A DNA stretch of 64,000 nt. Source: Candidatus Bathyarchaeota archaeon. Its GTDB lineage: Archaea > Thermoproteota > Bathyarchaeia > Bathyarchaeales > Bathycorpusculaceae. Below the pieces are notes generated by a model. It was given only the letters and a program-made list of their open reading frames with translations, was not told the origin of the DNA and made no database searches. The stretch spans positions 336,874 to 400,873 of the forward strand of contig JAOZIE010000002.1 in NCBI GenBank assembly GCA_026014485.1, written 5' to 3'. Both the position numbers and the translations under genes were made by a program. Shown here piece by piece: positions 8,256 to 16,860 of the stretch. Position 1 is the first letter of the stretch. The number at the start of each line of letters is the position of its first letter.

Positions 8256-8675
8256 CTAAGCAGAACTGCCAGCTTTCGCCTCCAGCGTCCGCAAAAACGA
8301 AGCTAACCCCTCAATACACGAAACATCCCGTCTCACTAAACCTGAAAGTTCACGCCAAAAAACCAGATTAGGCTTAATCTTGGCACGCTCCAAACTCTCC
8401 CTCAGACAGCTGGTTCCCTGCCTGCCGCGCCTGTCAAAATCCAAAAGCAAAACAACCGCCCCAGCGCCTGCCTGCTCAATCTCATAGACTGCCTGTGCAA
8501 AAGATTTTCCGCCTGTCTTCACCGTCAAAACAGGTCCAGTCACGCCTAAACGGCGCAGAGCCTCTAAATCCTTTTTGCCCTCAACAACAATCGGGACGCC
8601 TTGGGCTGACTCCTCAATCAAGCCAGCTAGCACCTGCTGGATTTTCTCCTGCCTCGCCTTTAGACGGGTAGACAA
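8256..8675 (-). CDS. Small Toprim-domain protein (RNase M5/DnaG-like)
   Basis: 139 residues with a TTG start at 8675. The Toprim motifs are visible: the acidic VVEGKKD (about 31-37) and the DxD block LLLDFDRRG (about 77-85). Small archaeal Toprim proteins of this type are annotated as RNase M5-like or primase-like, and the exact substrate is not known. It starts seven bases after the tyrS stop on the same strand, so the two are co-transcribed and probably translationally coupled. Confidence 0.82.
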   Translation of the reverse strand: MSTRLKARQEKIQQVLAGLIEESAQGVPIVVEGKKDLEALRRLGVTGPVLTVKTGGKSFAQAVYEIEQAGAGAVVLLLDFDRRGRQGTSCLRESLERAKIKPNLVFWRELSGLVRRDVSCIEGLASFLRTLEAKAGSSA

Positions 8676-8682
8676 AGCGAAG

Positions 8683-9777
8683 TTACCTTGTGACCTTGGC
8701 TTGCCGCACAGTTTCTAAGCAGTCTTTTGCTTCACTGTTGTTGGCAAAGTAACGCCGTACAGGCTCAAGTATCCTGCCCAACTCTTCTGCAACGCCGCTC
8801 TTCAAATCCATCGGATGAAGCTTACCCTCAGCGTAAGCAGCCGCCAACTCATCAAAGCTGCCGAATTGGATTGCACCGCCAAACTTTGCGGGACGCTCAA
8901 TGTTTAGGGCGGGTTTTTCGCGGAAGATTATGTATTTGCATATGTCAAGGATGGGGTTGTACTGAACTGTCTTTTCGGGGCAGAAGGCCTTGGACATCTT
9001 CTTTTTGATTTCCTCAGGCGAATCATAGATAAAGATGCAGGTGTCAGGCTTGCTTTTGCTCATTTTCGCGCTGGCAACCGCCTCTTTCTCTTGCCCCTCA
9101 GGAATAGGCCAAACCTTAGGCTTCTCCAACCCCTGCAGCAAGTGATGATGCACGCAGATGGGTTTCCAGTAGCCAATTTTCTCCCCGATTTCCCGCGCAA
9201 CCACGTTAGCTTTACGCTGATCCATACCCAGCTGACAAACCTTCACGTTTAGGTGAAATATATCGGCAACCTGCATGGGCGTGTATAGAAAGTCGCTGAC
9301 GTAGTGGGCTTCGCCTTCTTTGCGTCCTGCAATCTCCAGCGTCCGGGTGGTTCGGGCTATGGTGAGGCTTTTGGCTATAGCCATGGTTTTTGCCCAGTAA
9401 GACAAGTCATCATACAACTCATCAGAGTAAATGAACTCCACCTTATCCTTATCCGCAGGCACCCCCAACGCCAACCAACTGTGACGGAACAGGTCCGCAG
9501 CCTTTCGGATGAGCGCCAAATCTCCGCCGAGCTTATTGTTCAAATATGCGTGCCAAGTTGCAAGAAACGCCTTAAAATGGAGACCCGCTTCAGCAAAATC
9601 CTTCATCTTGTAAGCGCAAATTACGCCCGTGCCCAGATGCGCAAGCCCGGAAGGTTCCCAGCCATTGTAGGCTACAGGATGCTCTTCAGTCTCCAAAAGT
9701 TGCCGAAGGTCATCGGGGGTGAGGACTTCTTCTGTGGGGGGTCTGCAGATTAATTCGATACGTTTCTCAATGTCCAA
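8683..9777 (-). CDS. tyrS: Tyrosyl-tRNA synthetase, archaeal type
   Basis: 364 residues. Class Ic synthetase that charges tRNA-Tyr. The HIGH-equivalent GLAHLGTG (about 44-51) follows the substrate strand YNGWEPSG. The KMSKS loop is exact (KMSKS, 238-242). QLGMDQRKANV carries the conserved Gln/Asp of the tyrosine pocket and is typical of archaeal/eukaryotic TyrRS. Length matches archaeal TyrRS, which lacks the bacterial S4-like tail. A TATA-like TTTTTAAG lies at about 9818-9827 on the minus strand. It leads a two-gene operon with the Toprim protein. Confidence 0.95.
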   Translation of the reverse strand: MDIEKRIELICRPPTEEVLTPDDLRQLLETEEHPVAYNGWEPSGLAHLGTGVICAYKMKDFAEAGLHFKAFLATWHAYLNNKLGGDLALIRKAADLFRHSWLALGVPADKDKVEFIYSDELYDDLSYWAKTMAIAKSLTIARTTRTLEIAGRKEGEAHYVSDFLYTPMQVADIFHLNVKVCQLGMDQRKANVVAREIGEKIGYWKPICVHHHLLQGLEKPKVWPIPEGQEKEAVASAKMSKSKPDTCIFIYDSPEEIKKKMSKAFCPEKTVQYNPILDICKYIIFREKPALNIERPAKFGGAIQFGSFDELAAAYAEGKLHPMDLKSGVAEELGRILEPVRRYFANNSEAKDCLETVRQAKVTR

Positions 9778-9879
9778 GGTAAATCAGCCTGTATTGCTAA
9801 GCTAATGGCAGTGTGGAACTTAAAAATTTGCATACTAATTCCCAAAGGATAAGACAAAACAAAAGCCTCCGAAATGATG

Positions 9880-9985
9880 TGTCACGGGCTAAATTGTGTC
9901 CCACGTAACCTAACACTCAGCTTCACAGCGGAGCGGTACGCTCCTCTAGGCTGAGCTCTCTCTGGCGTGGGATGTTACGCCCGTG
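9880..9985 (-). ncRNA. Long nested hairpin, candidate structured RNA (possibly H/ACA-like)
   Basis: Four perfect helices nest in one hairpin: CACGGGC/GCCCGTG (9883-9889 with 9979-9985), CCCACG/CGTGGG (9900-9905 with 9966-9971), CTCAGC/GCTGAG (9916-9921 with 9950-9955) and GGAGCG/CGCTCC (9930-9935 with 9939-9944). On the minus strand the outer stem is followed at once by ACA (9882-9880), and the first internal loop is 7 by 10 nt. That is the layout of an archaeal H/ACA guide RNA with a pseudouridylation pocket. A convincing kink-turn was not found. A TATA-like CTATACTT lies near 10021-10028. Strand and class are tentative; the helices themselves are seen directly. Confidence 0.5.
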
Positions 9986-10228
9986 CCCACCGTGTCCCAT
10001 GATTGGGTAAAACCCAGACTTCACAAGTATAGCAAGATTTGTTGTGCTTGCTTCTTCCGTTGGGTCCGTCGTCATGGATATAGCCAGCGGGATACTAAAC
10101 TAGAACAAGCACCGCAATTAAGCGTTGCTATCCACTCTACTGATAAACCTAAGTCAGACAACTGTTTGACCCCTAACACAAACACATAGCAAAAACACGC
10201 GCCGCCAAAAACAAAATTAAAACGTAAG
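9986..10228. other. Intergenic region between structured hairpin and tRNA-His
   Basis: No gene is supported. A further small hairpin TGGGT-AAA-ACCCA lies at about 10004-10016. Reading frames here show no protein-like composition. Confidence 0.35.
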
Positions 10229-10305
10229 TGGGGCCGGGGCTGGGATTTGAACCCAGGCAAAAGGCTCCACAGGCCTCTAGGCTACCAAGCTACCTCACCC
10301 CGGCC
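10229..10305 (-). tRNA. tRNA-His (GUG), with encoded G-1 and CCA
   Basis: A complete cloverleaf: acceptor GCCGGGG/CCCCGGC, D-arm AGGU/GCCU, anticodon stem GAGGC/GCCUU with loop CUGUGGA (anticodon GUG), and T-arm CUGGG-UUCAAAU-CCCAG. The extra G-1 (position 10305) faces discriminator C73, the His identity element. The 3' CCA is encoded (10231-10229). An integrase relic lies 80 bp upstream, which suggests that this tRNA served as an attachment site. Confidence 0.96.
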
Positions 10306-10384
10306 ACATTTCCATGCTTTTCCTGCACCTCGGCCGCTTCCGAGGGTTTTTGTGGGTAGCATCTTAACAGACATAGCAAACACC

Positions 10385-10711
10385 TTATTTTCGTTTGCGG
10401 AAGATTTTGCCGCCATCATTGTAGTAGCTTGTCACATATTCGAATCAACCTCAATTAGTTTGCAGGCGTCTTGGGAGCTGAAGGATAATCACGTTATGAA
10501 TTGGTCGTTGGGTCAGATTCTTGAAGAAGTTTTTCTCAAGTTAGATATATAACCGCGTGTTTTCAAGGTCTTTGTATCCTAGAAACTTTGCTACTACAAG
10601 CATGTCTGGTTTGTAGTGGTACAGCAGCATTGTGGCGTCCCATGGTCTCACGTTGTAGAAGGGGATTTCAAGTTTCCAAGTGTTTACTGCTAAGTTGATA
10701 AGTACAGACAT
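10385..10711 (-). pseudogene. Decayed C-terminal half of an archaeal tyrosine recombinase (integrase)
   Basis: From ATG 10711, 56 residues read as the catalytic C-terminus of archaeal integrases. YNVRPWDATMLLYHYK matches the usual FHTLRHWKATMEYHK, and VAKFLGYKDLENTRLYI matches VxxxLGHKNIxNTxxYI. A stop (10541-10543) replaces one codon; the same frame continues LEKNFFKNLTQ. Further frameshifts lead to DACKLIEV and then FEYVTSYYNDGGKIFRKRK, the usual end of these proteins. Catalytic His residues of HxxR and LGH are both Tyr here, so the relic is inactive. The N-terminus is missing, cut by the adjacent secreted-protein gene. It sits beside tRNA-His, a classic integration site. Confidence 0.72.
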
Positions 10712-10736
10712 TTAACAAAAAAAGAAAGGAAGTTTG

Positions 10737-11918
10737 TTATATCTTACGTTTAGCTACGCATTTTCCTGTGATAACTGCTATTACAACTACGAAAGCAACC
10801 AATGCCGCGATTAATAAGGAGTTATTCAATGAATTCGCAGGTTGGGGCTGTGTTGAGGGATTCTGGGCAGGGCCATCATGAAATCCGTAAGAGCTGCAAT
10901 AAGCGATTTCCTTCGTGTCTCCCCATACTCCGACTTGTACGCCAACAGCTCCTCCAATAGGTTCACTGAAGTAAAAAATAGTTTGCCAAAGCGGATAAAG
11001 CGTTAGAGGGTTTCTTATTTTATTGCCCGCACTTCCAAAGTTGAGTATCTCGTTTAAGCTGTTGTTGTACGTTTGCCCTGGAACCATGTTAAGTGCTATG
11101 TCTGAAGTCATATTCGTCCAATCTGGCTTCACAGAAATGATTGTTTTGTCTTCTTTTACAATTGTCAGGTTGTAACTTTTTGCTGTTTTCCAAGCTATGC
11201 CTTCAGCTTCAGCTTCAGAAATTCCGTCGGTGTCTACTTCATACAAATTCCACGTATCGATGAAGGTAATCTGATTTCCACTAAAAGCAATGCTTACACA
11301 TTTTTTGGGGGCATCGATTCCGTTGGCAGTGTAGACCCATGCAATCTTTGTGCGCTCAGTTGTTAAATTCGCCACGATATGTGCAGTACAGGAAATTTCC
11401 ATCTTCATGTTGTCCAATGTTGTGTTTGAAGATTTTAGCTCCGTAACACTGTTTAGCATGCTTAGAGCAGGGGTCAGGTGCAAAGTAGCTATGCCAAAGT
11501 TCTGAGCAAAGGTTTGGTACCTAGTGACTATGTTTTTTATCTCGTCGAGAGCATTAGTTGAGGGTTGTTGCGAATAAATAAGCGAGCCGAGAGTTGGACG
11601 GAAAACGATGCCGGCCACGAGTCCGTTGTCAAGAATGCACATTCCGTATATTTGGCTGCTACTGGACGTGAGATTGAAACTCATGACTTCCTGTTTAACA
11701 AACCCTCCGTAGTCAGATGGATAGCTTGTACTATAGCCTTCGCTTGCAACCTCATATTTGCTAAGGTCGATTCCAATAACTTGGCTTAGAAATGCTGGTA
11801 ATTTTTCTTTTGCCGTCGACGCCGCTGGACCTGATGCTCTCGAAACTTGAATCTGTGGGATTGCTAAGATCAAAATTATAGTCGCAACAACGATTATTTT
11901 CGTCTTAGATAGGTGCAT
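10737..11918 (-). CDS. Membrane-anchored extracellular protein with PepSY-like region (copy 2)
   Basis: 393 residues with a signal peptide (about 1-29), an extracellular body and a C-terminal helix (about 368-387) followed by a basic tail. The block SEAEAEGIAWKTAKSYN looks like a PepSY helix. It is a paralogue of the 2797-3903 protein, sharing the D-L-S/K-K-Y start region and the NPLTLYPLW plus VGVWGDTKEI blocks near the end. The gene follows the protease-like gene 14 bp downstream on the same strand, the same pairing as in copy 1. Its probable role is to bind or regulate the partner outside the cell (inference). Many Asn-X-Ser/Thr sequons suggest glycosylation. Confidence 0.6.
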   Translation of the reverse strand: MHLSKTKIIVVATIILILAIPQIQVSRASGPAASTAKEKLPAFLSQVIGIDLSKYEVASEGYSTSYPSDYGGFVKQEVMSFNLTSSSSQIYGMCILDNGLVAGIVFRPTLGSLIYSQQPSTNALDEIKNIVTRYQTFAQNFGIATLHLTPALSMLNSVTELKSSNTTLDNMKMEISCTAHIVANLTTERTKIAWVYTANGIDAPKKCVSIAFSGNQITFIDTWNLYEVDTDGISEAEAEGIAWKTAKSYNLTIVKEDKTIISVKPDWTNMTSDIALNMVPGQTYNNSLNEILNFGSAGNKIRNPLTLYPLWQTIFYFSEPIGGAVGVQVGVWGDTKEIAYCSSYGFHDGPAQNPSTQPQPANSLNNSLLIAALVAFVVVIAVITGKCVAKRKI

Positions 11919-11932
11919 CGCCTCTCCTCCTG

Positions 11933-12940
11933 CTAAGGCAAGGCTATATCGGAGTTGCCGAAGACCGTCATTTGGTTAAACCACCATGCATCAGTCATGT
12001 TTTCTGCCACAAGCCATTCCCACCATCCGTTGTAGAGCGGCGTGTCTTCGAAGTCTGAGGTGAAGTGGATCATCGATGCATATTCTAGACAAAGCCAGAT
12101 TGGCTCGTGGATACCGCCGGAATCCAATCCCATTGCATACCGATAGAAATAGTAGGGAAAATAACCCATGGGGGTACTTCCCCAGCCCAAGGGCGCATTA
12201 TGTAGCCATGGAGAATGGTTTTGGAATCCAATGTAACAATAGTCGCTGCTATCTGGGTCGTTAAAGCCATCCAGACTAAGGTCTGCAGTGCCCGTCCACG
12301 CTAGAGGCATTCCTACGCATCTGCTCAAGCTATCAAAGTAACCGTACTCAGTATTTGTGTTTGTAGGAACCCAATCGGGCTTGTCTTCTTGATCAGTAAG
12401 GTTATTATTCCAGCCGACAAGTCCTTCGATTTCGTCTTGACCACCGCTGGTATTGTTCCACTGTATACCGCCGTTCGTGCAAGTCCACATGAAAACAAAG
12501 AATTGATTACTAGGTGCGCCAAGGGTTGAACCAGTGTATACGGCTGCATCCCATATGTTATCATTCTCTCCGCGGCACCCGTAATGTGTTGCATACGCAT
12601 CGATAAAGAAGTTAAAATCACCAGTCCACCATATAGCCGAAAAATCAATATCGTTAATGGGTTGATGACAGGCTATGAGATAGTTCATCACGTTGTTTTG
12701 CGTTGTTTCATTCCAGAATTCATTGTAATTGGTCCACCCATAAGCGTTAAAGTCCGTTTCGATGCAATATGAAACTATGGAGGTCCAATTATACTCGTCA
12801 GGGTCATAGTTAGGTGCAAGGTGCCCCCATTCTGAGGCCCCGTTCCACGCATTTGCTGATTTGCTGTTAAACATTGGTGCTGAAGCAGTTAAAAGCAAGA
12901 CAGATAATAGACAAGAAACGATCACAGTTGTTTGCTTCAT
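11933..12940 (-). CDS. Secreted clan-CD-like protein lacking the GH histidine (copy 2)
   Basis: 335 residues with a signal peptide (about 1-31). The Cys block VFMWTC (C154) aligns with FLWSC of copy 1, but the strand before it reads SAIWWTGD, with Asp108 where copy 1 has His105. A THY triplet lies nearby in both proteins (H119 here, H116 in copy 1) and could be the true catalytic His. Shared C-terminal blocks include YCYIGFQN and WFNQMTVFGN. It is therefore either an inactive homologue or one that uses the other His. It is the first gene of a two-gene operon with the PepSY-like protein, and a dyad precedes it. Confidence 0.55.
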   Translation of the reverse strand: MKQTTVIVSCLLSVLLLTASAPMFNSKSANAWNGASEWGHLAPNYDPDEYNWTSIVSYCIETDFNAYGWTNYNEFWNETTQNNVMNYLIACHQPINDIDFSAIWWTGDFNFFIDAYATHYGCRGENDNIWDAAVYTGSTLGAPSNQFFVFMWTCTNGGIQWNNTSGGQDEIEGLVGWNNNLTDQEDKPDWVPTNTNTEYGYFDSLSRCVGMPLAWTGTADLSLDGFNDPDSSDYCYIGFQNHSPWLHNAPLGWGSTPMGYFPYYFYRYAMGLDSGGIHEPIWLCLEYASMIHFTSDFEDTPLYNGWWEWLVAENMTDAWWFNQMTVFGNSDIALP

Positions 12941-12961
12941 ATCATTGCCTTCTTTCTTAGT

Positions 12962-12979
12962 GCAAGACGTTTGTCTTGC
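12962..12979. promoter_or_regulatory. Perfect inverted repeat upstream of copy-2 module
   Basis: GCAAGAC (12962-12968) and GTCTTGC (12973-12979) are perfect 7-bp arms with a 4-bp spacer, 22 bp before the start at 12940. The left arm shares CAAGAC with the dyad upstream of copy 1 (1851-1874), so one regulator for both modules is possible but unproven. A hairpin in the 5' leader is the alternative. Confidence 0.4.
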
Positions 12980-13182
12980 GATTTGCTAATGTGCGGTTGA
13001 ATTCAATAAAAGGTTTGAGATAAAAAAAACGTCAACTACGCCAAAAACAAGACCCACTCTTTGCTTTGAATAGTTTAATTTTAAAACCAATCCTTAGAGC
13101 ACCATTTAGTCACCCTTAGTTAACAACCCAAAGTTGCGGAGAATTTATAAGTAATCCCACGGTAAATTGATTTGGGGAGATA

Positions 13183-14355
13183 ATGGTTACGAAACTTGCT
13201 CCTTTAGTTTTTATGGTAATTTTGGGAGCATCTTTCTTAGGCGTTTCATTTGCATTTGCCTTCAATGAAGATTTCTGGACGACAAATGCACCGATGCTAT
13301 ATCCGATTGGTACAAACGCGGGACGGGCCGCGGTTTTGAACAGAACAGTCTATGTTATTGGGGAAGCTTCTCCTACAGCTATTGAATTGTATGATCCAAT
13401 CGCAGACAGGTGGTCAGAGAGCACTCCGCTGTCCATGTCTGAAGGCTCATACGTTGTCGCGGCTTGTCAAAACAAAATCTACGTTATAGGCGGTCCAACC
13501 GTCAGCGGTTTGAGCACAAACCAAGCCTACGACCCCACAACAGATACTTGGGGAAACAAAGCAGCAATGCCCACATGGGCAATAGGCATGCAAGCTAACG
13601 TTGTCGACGGAAAAATATACGTGATTGCCGGCGGGCAGCAGGACGGATACGGGGTCTTCAAGATAATCAAGTCAAACTGGGTGTATGATCCAGGTGACGA
13701 TTCGTGGTCTCAGATGGCAGACATCCCCACGCCTGTCGCATTCTACGCTTCAGCTGTCCTAGACGGTAAAATCTATATCATTGGGGGAATGGACCATTAC
13801 TACTATCAGTACCCGCCCTCAACATACACCAACATTGTACAGATATTTGATCCCGAAACTAAACAGTGGAGTCAAGGAACCCCACTCCCAAGGAATATGT
13901 CCGAGATGGCAGCAGCTGTGACTACAGGTTTGCAGGCGCCAAAACGCCTCTACGTCGTTGGTGGACGTGCCGCAGATTATGGCTACGCTGCTGTAAACTG
14001 GACTTTAATGTATGACCCCGAAACAGACAACTGGTCTTTCGCTGCCTCAATGCCCACTGCACGCAGGGACATCTCTTTGGTAACTGTTGATGACAAACTG
14101 TATGCGTTAGGAGGAGTCGACAGCAGTCAGCATTGGCTGGTGACAACTGAGGCATATACACCTGCGGAATACGAGATGGTTACGCCCACGCCTTCAACTG
14201 CAATTTCGCCATCAACAAGTCCGACCGCTATGCCCTCAATACCAGAATTTCCAATTTGGATGACTACATTAAGTCTCATTGTCAGTATGATAGTTGCCGT
14301 TTATGCTGCTGTTGCAAAAAAAAAAACAAAAAGCATCACACCTGAAACTGTGTGA
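13183..14355 (+). CDS. Secreted Kelch-repeat beta-propeller protein with C-terminal anchor
   Basis: 390 residues with a signal peptide (about 1-27). About six Kelch repeats are visible, each with a YVIGG-like strand and a later W, for example KIYVIAGG, KIYIIGGM and RLYVVGGR, with YDPxxDxW between. They form a beta-propeller used for binding or enzymatic surfaces. The C-terminus has a Thr/Pro/Ser-rich linker, PSIPEFPIW, a hydrophobic helix and KKK, an archaeal PEF-like cell-surface anchor. A TATA box TTTATAAG lies near 13144-13151 and GGGGAG precedes the ATG. It is divergent from the copy-2 protease-like gene. Confidence 0.82.
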   Translation: MVTKLAPLVFMVILGASFLGVSFAFAFNEDFWTTNAPMLYPIGTNAGRAAVLNRTVYVIGEASPTAIELYDPIADRWSESTPLSMSEGSYVVAACQNKIYVIGGPTVSGLSTNQAYDPTTDTWGNKAAMPTWAIGMQANVVDGKIYVIAGGQQDGYGVFKIIKSNWVYDPGDDSWSQMADIPTPVAFYASAVLDGKIYIIGGMDHYYYQYPPSTYTNIVQIFDPETKQWSQGTPLPRNMSEMAAAVTTGLQAPKRLYVVGGRAADYGYAAVNWTLMYDPETDNWSFAASMPTARRDISLVTVDDKLYALGGVDSSQHWLVTTEAYTPAEYEMVTPTPSTAISPSTSPTAMPSIPEFPIWMTTLSLIVSMIVAVYAAVAKKKTKSITPETV

Positions 14356-14453
14356 CTAACCACCTATATCGTGGTTGCGCCTAGAAAAGATAGCCCCTCG
14401 CCTACAGCAGTATACCAAATAGTTTAGAGCATACGTTACGGCAACCCACGCGT

Positions 14454-15719
14454 TTAGTTTATTTCGCTTTGGCGTGTTTTGGTGCGGAGGGCTTTTTCTA
14501 TGTAGCTTTTGAATTCTTTTTCTTTGAGGTTCAATGTTTCAGGCGCGTAGGCAAGCGGCAGTACCGAGAGGAAAAGAAAGACGCTGGCAAATGAGAAAAC
14601 CGCTGAAGGAAATAGCATTGGCTGAAGTGTTGTTCCGATGGCTTCTAAGAATACGGAGCCGATGAAGGGTGCAAAGCCGAGTGCGTAGTATTTTTCGCTG
14701 CTTTTGCCTTGGGCTAAGTCGCCCCAGATGGTCATGAGGAAAATTGCGTATAGTGCGCCCCATGCAACGCCGTCTACAGCCGTATAGAACCACCAGCCGA
14801 GATTAACGACCGCATCTGTGCCGCCCACTGAAAGCCCAAGACTAGCATACCCCAAACCTAGCAGTGTAAAGCCAGCCACGACAAGGCGTTTTCTGCCGAT
14901 GCGGTCACCCAGAAAACCGAAAACTACAGCGAGAACGCCCCCTAAGACATTTTCGATTAAGCTTGAAAGCTGGAAAAACTCGCTGTTTATAGTGCTAACC
15001 ATGGGTAATATAAGGAAATTTATTATGGAAAACATAAGCCACGGAACAAGGTAGAGCAAAAACGGCTTGCTTCTCAGAATGGTTCCATATGATTCTTGAT
15101 TCTTCACGGTGATTTCTTGTTCCGCGGGCTTTATTATCAAGGTTAGAGCCAAACCGACGACAGGGCAAAGTGCTAAGATGAAGGCGTTTAGTGCGATTCC
15201 ACTTGGAATTAGCATTCCAAGAAGAAAAACCATTAAAAGAGAACTGAAAAAAATTATGCCGCCTGTCCGCCCGCGGTTTTCGGTTCTTGTTGAGGCAGCA
15301 AAGTAGGCAAGTGAAACAGGCATGCCAAGCCCAAAGTAAATCCCTGTGATTGCGAAAAACATGGTGGAAGCAACTAACCCGCTGATGTCGATGGCTAAGG
15401 GAATTAACGATAGGAAAACTCCAGCTATCATCCATATGCGTAGAAAACGCACGCGCTTTCCGAAGCGATAAACTACGAATACGCCAAGCAAGGCAGCCGC
15501 TATCGTTCCAAGAACGTTTATGCAACGGATAACCATGATTTCGTTGGCTTCGAGACCACCAAAAGAAGTAACATCAGACAGGAATCTGCCGCTGTAAAAA
15601 TACCAGACAAAAGCGTTCGCTACTAAAACTCCGCTAGCCAAAAGCGACCGTGCACTACTTTGAATTTTGTCCGTTGCGGGTTCGTTATTCGCTGTCATTT
15701 GCTGACCTTGACTTGTCAA
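14454..15719 (-). CDS. MFS transporter
   Basis: 421 residues with about 12 hydrophobic helices and the cytoplasmic loop signature FGFLGDRIGRKRLVV, the MFS motif between helices, in the second half; a weaker copy VYRFGKRVRF is in the first half. The family moves small solutes with protons or other ions. The substrate cannot be told from sequence or neighbours. The start at 15719 is followed by another ATG seven codons later. It stands alone between the Kelch gene and a secreted protease. Confidence 0.8.
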   Translation of the reverse strand: MTSQGQQMTANNEPATDKIQSSARSLLASGVLVANAFVWYFYSGRFLSDVTSFGGLEANEIMVIRCINVLGTIAAALLGVFVVYRFGKRVRFLRIWMIAGVFLSLIPLAIDISGLVASTMFFAITGIYFGLGMPVSLAYFAASTRTENRGRTGGIIFFSSLLMVFLLGMLIPSGIALNAFILALCPVVGLALTLIIKPAEQEITVKNQESYGTILRSKPFLLYLVPWLMFSIINFLILPMVSTINSEFFQLSSLIENVLGGVLAVVFGFLGDRIGRKRLVVAGFTLLGLGYASLGLSVGGTDAVVNLGWWFYTAVDGVAWGALYAIFLMTIWGDLAQGKSSEKYYALGFAPFIGSVFLEAIGTTLQPMLFPSAVFSFASVFLFLSVLPLAYAPETLNLKEKEFKSYIEKALRTKTRQSEIN

Positions 15720-15909
15720 CTGTATAGTTAAACGTTAAGAATTCTGAAAATAAATTGCAGATACATAAAACGTCCTGTTGATTAATACACGCGGTCTGGC
15801 TTGTGGAAAAAAGAGACACAAAAAAAGGAAAAGACGGGTGGATTAGGGTTATGTTTACCACCACATAACAAATGAGGCTGGGCTGGCTTTAGCACGTACT
15901 GCCCGTTTC

Positions 15910-16770
15910 TTAACCGTAGAGGTTCACCTCCTGATTAATCCAGCTTAAAATGTCTACTGTGTCAAGCCTAATGTGGTAGGTTTGTCCAACACAGTTCGGG
16001 TTAGTTGCATAAGAATTCAAAGCCAGAACCACGTTGCTTTGCTCCAGAAAAACTGCGCCGCCGCTGTCACCATAGCTTATGCCGCCTTTGCCTTGACCAG
16101 GATTAGCTGAGCAACGGATGAATTCGTCACTCCACGCAAAGTTGCCCGGGATGATTTTTGCTTGTGCACTGCAACGCATTAGCAGCCCGACCCAGGTGTT
16201 GGCTACACCAGTGTTTCTTGGAGATAAGTGTTCTTGCATGCCGTAGCCGACCAATTCAACAAAGGTTTTAGAGGACAAGGTTTCGGTTAGTCCAGCGGTG
16301 GGTAATTGCGCATAGCTGCCGACAACAGTTTGTGGGACAGGTTCATCTAAAATCACCACGGCTACATCATGAGTTAAGAAGTTGGGAAGCCCGTTTCCGC
16401 CTTCCTGTAATGCAAATTCAGGGTTGGGGTAAGCGGTTCCGTTGAAAGTCGAAGTGACGCCCTGTAGCTGAATTTGGTCTCCTTCAAGGCTCCATGAGAT
16501 GGGTCCATTGTCAAAGCACACGGTTACCGATAGGGACACGCAGGCATGTGCTGCAGTTAGGAGAACACGTGAAGAAACCAAAACCCCGCTGCAAGCGCCT
16601 ACAGGAATCGAATTTCCTGAAGCGTCAGAACCCCAAAAGACCACCAAGCCAACATTAGTTCGTTCAGCGTCAGGCATAAAATTCCCAGTTATTGCACAAG
16701 CTGACCCTGCAAAACTGACCAACAATACAGAAAATAAAGCAAATAGGACCCCAATTTTCAGACGCATCAA
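15910..16770 (-). CDS. Secreted trypsin-like serine protease (S1)
   Basis: 286 residues with a signal peptide ending near SACA (residue 26). The catalytic triad is complete: His75 in LLTAAHAC, Asp135 in THDVAVV and Ser236 in YGDSGGAV. C60 and C77 could form the disulfide around the His loop as in chymotrypsin-fold proteases. The classic N-terminal IVGG activation site is not obvious (TNVGLVVFWG is in its place), so zymogen activation may differ. S1 trypsins are uncommon in archaea, so transfer is possible. It is extracellular and the substrates are unknown. Confidence 0.87.
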   Translation of the reverse strand: MMRLKIGVLFALFSVLLVSFAGSACAITGNFMPDAERTNVGLVVFWGSDASGNSIPVGACSGVLVSSRVLLTAAHACVSLSVTVCFDNGPISWSLEGDQIQLQGVTSTFNGTAYPNPEFALQEGGNGLPNFLTHDVAVVILDEPVPQTVVGSYAQLPTAGLTETLSSKTFVELVGYGMQEHLSPRNTGVANTWVGLLMRCSAQAKIIPGNFAWSDEFIRCSANPGQGKGGISYGDSGGAVFLEQSNVVLALNSYATNPNCVGQTYHIRLDTVDILSWINQEVNLYG

Positions 16771-16860
16771 GTTACCTCAGCGAGGCTTATAATATAACAA
16801 TATATAAGAGTTACGACATCATACAGACGTCGAGTTGCCGTTCAACACAAAGACAGAACA

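Noticed and set aside
9875-9954. C/D box sRNA (ATGATG and CTGA boxes on the plus strand)
   Set aside because: The boxes are about 70 bp apart with a strong stem between them, which does not fit archaeal C/D RNA size or layout.
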